Of a stretch of DNA of 5,981 bases, positions 1-4,829 are shown piece after piece. The first letter of the stretch is position 1, and each line of letters opens with the position of its first letter. The position numbers and the translations under genes were made by a program. Below the pieces are notes generated by a model. The model saw nothing but the letters and a program-made list of their open reading frames with translations. It had not been told where the DNA came from and made no database searches. The stretch lies in NCBI GenBank assembly GCA_016926595.1, contig JAFGOG010000225.1:1-5981 (forward strand). The letters run 5' to 3'. Source of the DNA: Anaerolineae bacterium. GTDB taxonomy: Bacteria > Chloroflexota > Anaerolineae > JAAYZQ01.

Positions 1-125
1 CCCGGTCCGGCTTGGCCACCATTGGGCCTGGTGTGTTGGTGCGATTTGGATTCAACATTCTGGCCAGGCTTGTCGATGGCACTCTCTCCAGGCCGGCCCT
101 CTTTGGCTCTCTGTTCTTCCACCAT
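1..125 (-). CDS. Hydrophilic protein of unknown function, N-terminal part (runs off the window)
   Basis: An open frame of 41 codons starts at ATG 125-123 and runs without a stop to the window edge. A GTG directly after it (122-120) may be the true start: the preceding GGAGGTGAT is an almost ideal Shine-Dalgarno sequence, 5 nt from the GTG but only 2 nt from the ATG. The visible peptide begins MVEEQRAKEG and is charged, Gly/Pro/Gln-rich and free of hydrophobic segments, with a short His-containing stretch (KSHQHT, about residues 47-52 of the locus, i.e. residues 27-32 of this frame by rough count). It follows the cysteine-rich gene on the same strand after a 65-nt gap that contains a hairpin, so it could be the third gene of the arsR unit. 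The family is not recognisable from this piece. A disordered N-terminal tail of a metal transporter is possible but unsupported. Moderate doubt remains that it is a gene at all; the ribosome binding site is the main argument. Confidence 0.38.
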   Translation of the reverse strand, partial: MVEEQRAKEGRPGESAIDKPGQNVESKSHQHTRPNGGQAGP

Positions 126-135
126 CACCTCCGAC

Positions 136-177
136 CAGGACGCAACCAGAAGGCCCAAGCCCTCTGGTTGCGTCCTG
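136..177. other. Long perfect stem-loop between two minus-strand genes
   Basis: CAGGACGCAACCAGA (136-150) and TCTGGTTGCGTCCTG (163-177) are exact reverse complements. They form a 15-bp stem that can be extended inwards by three more pairs (152-154 with 159-161) after one A/C mismatch, leaving a 4-nt loop. It begins 13 nt after the stop of the cysteine-rich gene (minus strand) and ends just before the ribosome binding site of the next frame. No T-run follows on either strand, so it is not a canonical rho-independent terminator. An mRNA-stabilising, processing or attenuating hairpin is equally possible. Confidence 0.7.
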
Positions 178-190
178 ATGATGCAACGTG

Positions 191-334
191 CTACTTTTGC
201 TCGGTTGTCTTGCCCTCGTAACAATGTTCTGTTGCGTCGCCGTGGCACTCGCGGATCTGGTCCGGCGTGCATTCCTTCGGATCGCGCTGCTGCTCGGGAT
301 GGCAGCACTCTCCTTTCGAATCACGACAGCACAT
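191..334 (-). CDS. Small cysteine-rich putative metal-binding protein (47 aa)
   Basis: This 47-codon gene starts at ATG 334-332 and ends with TAG at 193-191. The start is chosen because GGAGGAGGTGAG lies immediately upstream, an excellent ribosome binding site embedded in the last codons of the arsR gene. The two genes overlap by 14 bp in different frames, which suggests translational coupling. The peptide has seven cysteines (C2, C3, C10, C11, C22, C30, C38) and three histidines (H12, H31, H37), including two CC pairs and the segment ECTPDQIRECHGD. There is no signal peptide or membrane segment, so it should be cytosolic. The Cys/His content, soluble nature and position behind an ArsR repressor suggest metal or metalloid binding (sequestration or delivery to an exporter). 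I recall similar short CC/ECHGD proteins beside ArsR genes, but cannot verify the family here. The role is inference; the gene itself is well supported. Confidence 0.72.
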   Translation of the reverse strand: MCCRDSKGECCHPEQQRDPKECTPDQIRECHGDATEHCYEGKTTEQK

Positions 335-665
335 GCTCCTCACCTCCTCCCTCTGTGGAAATCGCTTCACCGTGGTGCACCACAAAGTCGTCACCAAGCT
401 GCTCGCGAATAAGGCGGCGATAGATGGCGAGGCGCTCCGAGTCGAGAAAGTAGTGGAGGCGATAGCCACCCCGCTGGGCGTGAACCAGGCCCAGGTCTTT
501 GAGCACGCGCAGGTGCTGAGATACGGCCGATGGCGTCACGCCCAGCTCGCGGGCCAGGCGCCCCACGCACAAGGCGCGGCCCGGCTCCTGCTGGGCCAAT
601 AGGGCCACCAGCCCCAGCCGCGTTTCGTCTCCCAGCGCTTTGAAAAAGCGAGTTAGTTCCTTCAT
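321..665 (-). CDS. ArsR/SmtB-family winged-helix transcriptional repressor
   Basis: A 114-residue protein of normal ArsR-family length. The N-terminal helix with FKALGDETRLGLVALL (about residues 8-23) is the family signature. The helix-turn-helix covers residues 35-61, with recognition helix TPSAVSQHLRVLKDLGLV, and the beta-wing HAQRGGYRLHYFLD covers 62-75. The family consists of dimeric repressors released from DNA by metals, metalloids or other signals. The classical ELCVCDL arsenic/cadmium motif is reduced here to ALCVGRL, with only C33, so the CxC site is missing. Possible alternative ligands are H97, H98 and H111 in the C-terminal tail, so the inducer cannot be named. The ATG has only an AAAAGGG directly abutting it as ribosome binding site. 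Upstream lie a consensus promoter and a palindromic operator, which predict autorepression. It is probably co-transcribed with the overlapping cysteine-rich gene downstream. Confidence 0.94.
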   Translation of the reverse strand: MKELTRFFKALGDETRLGLVALLAQQEPGRALCVGRLARELGVTPSAVSQHLRVLKDLGLVHAQRGGYRLHYFLDSERLAIYRRLIREQLGDDFVVHHGEAISTEGGGEEHVLS

Positions 666-673
666 CCCTTTTC

Positions 674-695
674 TAATTAAGTAACTACTTAATTA
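674..695 (-). promoter_or_regulatory. Palindromic ArsR-type operator
   Basis: TAATTAAGTA (674-683), AC, TACTTAATTA (686-695) is a perfect 10+2+10 inverted repeat in an AT-rich patch. It sits 8 nt upstream of the arsR start codon and spans the predicted transcription start, which is where ArsR-family repressors typically bind. Binding by the adjacent ArsR protein is inference from position and symmetry. Confidence 0.85.
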
Positions 696-702
696 TTCAA
701 AT

Positions 703-731
703 ATTATAGTTGGGGGAGTCTATTCCGTCAA
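703..731 (-). promoter_or_regulatory. Sigma70-type promoter of the arsR unit
   Basis: Read on the minus strand: -35 TTGACG (731-726), a 17-nt spacer and -10 TATAAT (708-703). One mismatch from the -35 consensus, an exact -10 and optimal spacing make this a strong promoter. The start of transcription should fall near 696, at the edge of the palindrome, so the bound repressor would block it. Confidence 0.85.
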
Positions 732-825
732 ACAAAGACTCGAGACAAGCTGAATTTGGCTTTCCTCAGAGCGGCGTAGATGCCGGGACTCCGGGGGAGA
801 TAAGGCAGAGGCCCGGTTGGTAAGC

Positions 826-969
826 TCAGGGGGTGGACTCGTTCCTCAGTTCATGACTCAGGGCCTGGAGCACGCCGCCACGTCCCAGCAAGCCCACCAG
901 TCTTCCTTGCTTGTCGACGACGGGCAGGCGCTTGACGCGGTGCTCCAGCAGCAACTGCAGGGCAGCCAT
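826..969 (-). pseudogene. Remnant of a CBS-domain protein (C-terminal half of one domain)
   Basis: The last 47 codons of this frame (MAALQLLLEHRVKRLPVVDK at its start, ending NESTP) match the second half of a CBS domain: the LLLEHRVKRLPVVD helix-strand, then GRLVGLLGRGGVLQALS. CBS domains normally come in pairs of about 60 residues each and bind adenosyl ligands. Here the first half of the domain, including the usual V..V.P...L segment, and any partner domain are absent. The frame stays open upstream to ATG 1143, but that part has no CBS or other recognisable character and overlaps a plus-strand promoter. In the usual VGIVSRGD-type end, the Ser and Asp are replaced by Gly (LLGRGG). No convincing ribosome binding site precedes the internal ATG at 969. 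I read it as a truncated, decaying gene; a very short functional protein is less likely. Confidence 0.55.
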
Positions 970-1017
970 TAAAAAGGCGTAAAAAGCGAGGGTGCCTGTT
1001 CTGGCAAAGGGAAATTG

Positions 1018-1026
1018 TGCTATGAT
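1018..1026 (+). promoter_or_regulatory. Extended -10 promoter, probably for the LysM gene
   Basis: TGCTATGAT is an extended -10 element (TGn plus TATGAT, one mismatch from consensus). The -35 is poor (TTCTGG at 999-1004 with a 16-nt spacer), as is common for extended -10 promoters. Transcription would begin near 1033, giving a leader of about 360 nt before the LysM gene at 1392. No other plus-strand gene lies between. The assignment to that gene is inferred from order alone. Confidence 0.45.
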
Positions 1027-1391
1027 AGATGATGCATCTTGGTATCGATGGGGTAGGTGACCGAAGGGAGTGATGCGATCGATTGGTTTGAACAGCAAAG
1101 GGCCTACGCTGACAGTTCCGTCGTGATTACTCGGGCTATCCACCTTGCGAAGGTTTGGCGCACGCCAGCGGGCAAAGGCGGCGTTGGGACCATAACCAGA
1201 CTAATTGGCTAGCGCATTCGGCAACCTTCAGCCGGGTTGGGAGCCGTGGGTACTCAACTCATTGCCAGAATCGGTGGGTTCAGAATTGCGCCGTGGGTGG
1301 TCCGCGGCGCTGCCAGCAAGGCGGCGACCCGGGCCATGCGAGCTGGATCCATCGGGATCCAATGGTATCAGACAGCAAGGGAGGTGTTTTT
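1027..1391 (+). other. Long non-coding leader/spacer upstream of the LysM gene
   Basis: This stretch has no convincing gene. The LysM reading frame is open upstream to 1155, but the added residues (Arg/Gln/Trp/His-rich, no recognisable domain) precede a perfect signal peptide, so that extension is not coding. A small hairpin, TGGATCC-ATCG-GGATCCA (1344-1361), lies 15 nt before the ribosome binding site AAGGGAGGTG (1377-1386). The 9-mer GCCGTGGGT occurs twice (near 1243 and 1290). I could not match the leader to any riboswitch class by eye. Confidence 0.5.
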
Positions 1392-2465
1392 ATGATGAAG
1401 AAGCGACTGCTCATCCTGGGCGCTGTGGTTATGCTGCTTGCCCTTCTCTTCGGAGTGTTGCCGGCAAATGCTCAACCCCTGCCGCGCACGGTTGGCGTGC
1501 TGGTCACCGACCCCGCACCATCCAACGGAGAGCTGCAGTTGAGAGTTCAGTATGGCTACTTGAACCAGGTCGAGGGATGGACACTAAAGGTCTGGCACAT
1601 CACGGCCGGTCAGTACATCAACAACGAGGTGGTCAGTGTCGAGCCGCCCAAATGGGTGCGACTCTGGTGGAAGCCAGAAGGCAGCACCATGTGGTACCTC
1701 CTGCCATCCCAGTACTGGCAAGGAGACCACACTAGCAGAAGCGAGTACGGGGTTGACTGCATGCCACTGCCAGGCGGACTGGCACCTTATGTGACCTCTT
1801 TCAGCCTGGCTATTCCCGAAAGCGACGTCCCCCTTATTGAGGCGTACTATTTTCCCCCCGAGGGGTATCCCGGCTATTGCGATCTGGAAACGGCGACATC
1901 TGCCGCTGGCAGTTGTGGGGTCCACGTGGTTGCGCCTGGTGAGAACCTCTATCGCATCGCGCTAAGGTACGATGTACCTCTGGACACCCTGGCAGCCTAC
2001 AATCACATTGTGGCGCCGGACCGGATCTTTGTAGGCATGGAGATTCGGGTCCCAAGCGGCACCGGGCAGGCAGCGGTCGTTGCCAGTGAGGGGGTGGTGG
2101 CGGTCGGAGGGAGCGTTCACGCGGTTGCGCCGGGGGAGAATCTATTCCGCATCTCGCTCCAGTATGGGTTGCCCCTGGCATCGGTGGCGGCTTATAATGG
2201 TATTCCTGCACCCTACACTATCCATGTGGGACAGCAGATCAGAATCCCGGCAGGTGTGCACGAGGCGATACCTGCCCCTGCAGTTGAGGTGCCGACGGCG
2301 GAGGTTGTGAGTCCGGCCGGTGTGAGGATCCACGTGGTCGCACCGGGGGAGAACCTGTTCCGCATCTCGCTCCAGTATGGGTTGCCCTTTGTGTCGGTGG
2401 CGGCCTACAATGGCATTCCTGCGCCCTACACCATCCATGTAGGGCAGGAGATCAGGATTCCATAA
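1392..2465 (+). CDS. Secreted protein with three C-terminal LysM domains
   Basis: The start at ATG 1392 (or the adjacent ATG 1395) is fixed by AAGGGAGGTG at 1377-1386 and by the signal peptide that follows, giving 357 residues. The signal peptide has MMKKR, a hydrophobic core (L6-L23) and probable cleavage after ANA (A27/Q28). Residues 28-170 form an unrecognised, aromatic-rich region with seven tryptophans between 63 and 109 and Cys at 123 and 163. Three LysM modules of 45 residues follow at 177-221, 242-286 and 313-357, each with the APGENL(Y/F)RI start and a G..IR(I/V)P end, separated by Pro/Ala/Val-rich linkers. LysM modules bind N-acetylglucosamine-containing glycans such as peptidoglycan, so the protein is probably exported and anchored to cell wall or surface glycan. 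No peptidase, amidase or other catalytic motif is visible, so hydrolase activity should not be assumed. The gene is flanked by a promoter-bearing leader and a strong terminator, so it appears to be monocistronic. Confidence 0.93.
   Translation: MMKKRLLILGAVVMLLALLFGVLPANAQPLPRTVGVLVTDPAPSNGELQLRVQYGYLNQVEGWTLKVWHITAGQYINNEVVSVEPPKWVRLWWKPEGSTMWYLLPSQYWQGDHTSRSEYGVDCMPLPGGLAPYVTSFSLAIPESDVPLIEAYYFPPEGYPGYCDLETATSAAGSCGVHVVAPGENLYRIALRYDVPLDTLAAYNHIVAPDRIFVGMEIRVPSGTGQAAVVASEGVVAVGGSVHAVAPGENLFRISLQYGLPLASVAAYNGIPAPYTIHVGQQIRIPAGVHEAIPAPAVEVPTAEVVSPAGVRIHVVAPGENLFRISLQYGLPFVSVAAYNGIPAPYTIHVGQEIRIP
2115..2462 (+). repeat. Tandem duplication encoding LysM modules 2 and 3
   Basis: The 135-bp segments 2115-2249 and 2328-2462 align without gaps at a period of 213 bp and differ by hand count at 22 positions (about 84% identity). 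Only five of 45 residues differ (V/I, A/V, L/F, A/V, Q/E), while about 14 codons differ silently. The first LysM module (1920-2054) is clearly more divergent. This indicates an internal duplication kept under purifying selection. Confidence 0.9.
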
Positions 2466-2502
2466 TCCGACTGGCACGGCTGGGGAGAGTGAGCAAGACG
2501 GA

Positions 2503-2541
2503 GGGGGAGCGGCGTCACAGATGCCCCGCTCCCCCTTTTTT
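2503..2541 (+). terminator. Rho-independent terminator of the LysM gene
   Basis: GGGGGAGCGG (2503-2512) pairs perfectly with CCGCTCCCCC (2526-2535), followed directly by six T residues (2536-2541). The hairpin starts 37 nt after the LysM stop codon. It is a textbook intrinsic terminator on the plus strand. Confidence 0.93.
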
Positions 2542-2892
2542 GTTGTGCAGCGGCCGGTGCGATGCAAGCCAGGCAGGGCGGGGTTCTCAATTCGCACTTT
2601 CCTGGGGGCAATTCTGACGCTGCCAGAGAGTCACAATAAACACAGCTCAAAGTGGCACATATTTTGGGGGAAACCTCAGGCAGGCTTGCCTGGAATGCTG
2701 GCTGCTTGGAACGTCACGACCAGAAAGACGGGCATCAGTGCGGCACAAAACATCTGGTCTAAACCGCGCATTCAGGTGCTTGCTTTTCCGTTCCGGAGAT
2801 TCGCGTGGCATTATTCTCCCTATGCCCCCCAGTCCGACGCGTGTGACACGCTTTGCCTCTTTTGCAGGATGCCCACTTGATCGCGGCGCTCA
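2542..2892. other. Intergenic spacer without recognisable gene
   Basis: Frames on both strands lack ribosome binding sites, domain character and coding-like codon use. Two inverted repeats are visible: CAGGCA-GGCT-TGCCTG (2677-2692) and the 13-bp palindrome listed separately at 2839-2851. No RNA gene is recognised. Confidence 0.55.
2839..2851. promoter_or_regulatory. 13-bp palindrome upstream of the uronate operon promoter
   Basis: GCGTGT-G-ACACGC is a perfect 6+1+6 inverted repeat ending 41 bp before the -35 box at 2893. Position and symmetry suit an operator or activator site for a dimeric regulator of the uronate genes. No regulator gene lies in the window, so the role is inference. Confidence 0.4.
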
Positions 2893-2921
2893 TTGACTGC
2901 CGGTGGCGTACATGTTATGAT
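2893..2921 (+). promoter_or_regulatory. Sigma70-type promoter of the uronate operon
   Basis: TTGACT (2893-2898), a 17-nt spacer and TATGAT (2916-2921), with an upstream TG in the extended -10 position (2913-2914). Both hexamers have one mismatch from consensus and the spacing is optimal. A small inverted repeat, ATGTT-ATGATG-AACAT (2912-2927), covers the -10 box and could be a repressor site. Transcription should start near 2928, leaving a leader of about 395 nt before the uronate isomerase at 3323. Confidence 0.75.
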
Positions 2922-3101
2922 GAACATAATCGGCGCGCTAACTTGAGTTGAGCGCCCATCCACAGATGGAGGCAGATGAGGTCATTCGCATGCCTGGATC
3001 TCAACCTGTGAAAACTGCCATGGGCAACCAGGGTCCCTGATACGTACACGAGGTGCCGGCGGTCATGGTGTCCCTGAGTCATACGACCCACCTGCATGTG
3101 A

Positions 3102-3260
3102 CGCCACCATGGCAAGTCTTACATCAATGCGTGCTATTGCCACGAGGAGATCATCAGGCAGGTGCTCGACAAGATCATGGGCGAATCCGAATTCAAGGGC
3201 ACTCCCACTGATTCTGTTCTGGGCCGACAAGTGGCAGGCGAGGCTATGACAATCAGGTAG
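3102..3260 (+). pseudogene. Start-less coding-like segment, probable 3' remnant of a gene
   Basis: This frame follows a TGA at 3099-3101 and runs 52 codons to TAG 3258-3260. The translation (KSYINACYCHEEIIRQVLDK near its start, then IMGESEFKGTPTDSVLGRQ and so on) has the composition of a folded soluble protein, with an amphipathic helix and a mostly G/C third codon position. It has no in-frame start near the 5' end; the first ATG is codon 26, without a ribosome binding site. The simplest reading is the C-terminal end of a lost gene within the leader of the uronate operon. I do not recognise the family. Chance cannot be excluded for a frame of this length. Confidence 0.35.
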
Positions 3261-3322
3261 AGTAGCCCTGCCGCAGGGCCACTCTGCCAAACAACTGAGC
3301 TCTTGGCAGACACGGAGGTGAG

Positions 3323-4741
3323 ATGCCAACACAAGCGTTTTTAGATCCAGATCGTTTTTTCGCGCCCGATCCAGGGCAGCGCCGCGTAGCGCGCGAGCTT
3401 TACGACGCCATTGCGTATTTGCCTATCGTCTCTCCGCATGGTCACGTTGACCCCCGGCTATTGGCCGATGAAAACGCGACCTTCGGCACGCCGGCCGAGC
3501 TGTTCATCATCCCCGACCATTACGTCTTCCGCATGCTCTACTCCCAGGGCGTTCCCCTGGATGCGTTGGGCATTCCGCGCCGTGACGGAGGCCCAGTAGA
3601 GATGGATCACCGGAAGATCTGGCAAACCTTTGCTGATCACTTTTACCTCTTCCGCGGCACGCCCAGCGGGGTCTGGCTGGCGCACGAGTTGTACGAGGTC
3701 TTTGGAATTCGGCAAAAGTTGACCAGCGCTACTGCACAGGCGATTTACGACGAGCTGGCTGACAAGCTGGCCCGGCCCGAATACCGCCCCCGCGCGCTGT
3801 TCGAGCGGTTCAAGATCGAGGTCCTATGCACCACCGATGGGGCCAGTGACGATCTTGCTTATCACAAGATGATCCAGGAATCGGGGTGGAAGGGGGTTGT
3901 GCGGCCCACTTTTCGTCCCGACGCGGTCGTGAACCTCCTGACCGCCGGCTGGCGCTCGAATCTCGACGCTCTCGGGATTGCGGTCGGCCGCGAGATTACT
4001 ACGGTCAAAGCGCTCATCACCGCGCTGGAGGAGCGGCGGACCTTTTTCCAGAGCATGGGCGCCACCGCCACTGACAGCGGTGTGGAGACACCGTACATCG
4101 AGGCTTTGTCGTCCCAGGAAGCAGAAGCGATCCTTTTTCGGGCGCTGACCGGCAAAGCGACAGCCGAGGACGCGCGGCGCTTCACTGGGTACATGATGCT
4201 CGAGCTGGCGCGCATGAGCGTGGAGGACGGCATGGTGATGCAGTTACACGCTGGCTGCTACCGCAACCACAACCCGGTCATCTTGGAAAAGTTCGGGGCC
4301 GACAAAGGTCATGATATCCCGGTGGCGACCGAATGGGTGTACAATCTGAAACCGCTGCTTGACCGCTTTGGCAACGACCCGCGGCTCACACTGCTTCTCT
4401 TCACCTTGGACGAAACCGGCTACTCGCGCGAGCTGGCGCCCCTGGCTGGGCACTACCCCGCAATCAAGCTCGGTCCACCTTGGTGGTTCCACGACAGCCT
4501 CAACGGCATGACGCGTTATTTTGACCAGGTGATGGAGACGACCGGCTTGTACAACACCGCGGGGTTCAACGACGACACCCGCGCCTTTGCGTCGATCCCG
4601 GCGCGGCACGATGTCTGGCGCCGGGCGTCGGCCAACTGGCTAGCTGGACTGGTTGTGCGTGGCCTGATCGACATGGTGGATGCCGCAGAGATGGCGCCTG
4701 ACATGGCGAACGGCCTGGCCCGGCGCACTTATAGGCTCTAG
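3323..4741 (+). CDS. uxaC: Uronate (glucuronate) isomerase, EC 5.3.1.12
   Basis: The 472-residue length matches the family (about 470). The start at ATG 3323 follows GGAGGTGAG (3314-3322). The enzyme converts D-glucuronate to D-fructuronate, and D-galacturonate to D-tagaturonate, in the cytosol; it belongs to the amidohydrolase-like superfamily. Visible family features are the metal-type HxH in SPHGHVDP (H39, H41), DHYVFRMLYSQG (family DHYKxRxMRxxG), LCTTDGASDDL (168-178), MQLHAGCYRNHN (306-317, family MQLHIGxxRNNN), GPPWWFHD (384-391), the GMTRYFDQ segment and FNDDTRAF (415-422, family TDSRSF). The protein is complete with no missing key motif. It is the first gene of an operon, 88 nt before an SDR mannonate oxidoreductase, which supports glucuronate as the physiological substrate. 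It is preceded by a promoter and a long leader. The identification is secure; preference for glucuronate over galacturonate is inferred from the neighbour. Confidence 0.96.
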   Translation: MPTQAFLDPDRFFAPDPGQRRVARELYDAIAYLPIVSPHGHVDPRLLADENATFGTPAELFIIPDHYVFRMLYSQGVPLDALGIPRRDGGPVEMDHRKIWQTFADHFYLFRGTPSGVWLAHELYEVFGIRQKLTSATAQAIYDELADKLARPEYRPRALFERFKIEVLCTTDGASDDLAYHKMIQESGWKGVVRPTFRPDAVVNLLTAGWRSNLDALGIAVGREITTVKALITALEERRTFFQSMGATATDSGVETPYIEALSSQEAEAILFRALTGKATAEDARRFTGYMMLELARMSVEDGMVMQLHAGCYRNHNPVILEKFGADKGHDIPVATEWVYNLKPLLDRFGNDPRLTLLLFTLDETGYSRELAPLAGHYPAIKLGPPWWFHDSLNGMTRYFDQVMETTGLYNTAGFNDDTRAFASIPARHDVWRRASANWLAGLVVRGLIDMVDAAEMAPDMANGLARRTYRL

Positions 4742-4829
4742 TGCGAAAACCCTGCGCTGCGGCCCTGGGGTTATTGGAGAGGATGCTGGCTATGGGCGAT
4801 ACTGTGGAGAGTCTAGGGGAGAGCTCTTG

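Noticed and set aside
335..469. Upstream extension of the cysteine-rich frame to ATG 469
   Set aside because: This part lies entirely within arsR in another frame and has shadow-like composition; the ATG at 334 has the ideal ribosome binding site.
1029..1126. Two tiny overlapping frames after the extended -10 promoter (ATG 1029 and ATG 1073, joined as TGATG)
   Set aside because: They encode only 14 and 17 residues, ribosome binding sites are absent or too close, and there is no run of identical codons that would suggest an attenuating leader peptide.
1155..1391. N-terminal extension of the LysM reading frame
   Set aside because: The added 79 residues show no domain character and would bury a complete signal peptide; a strong ribosome binding site lies directly before ATG 1392.
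2653..2667. Sigma54-like element TGGCAC-N5-TTGG
   Set aside because: The essential GC of the -12 element is replaced by GG and no gene follows at a suitable distance.
2521..2880. 119-codon plus-strand open frame after the LysM terminator
   Set aside because: Its start lies within the terminator hairpin, there is no ribosome binding site, and the translation has no protein family character.
2928..3322. Structured RNA or riboswitch in the uxaC leader
   Set aside because: Several short hairpins can be drawn (for example CCATC-CACA-GATGG), but none matches a known riboswitch core or a small stable RNA by eye; a covariance search would be needed to support a claim.
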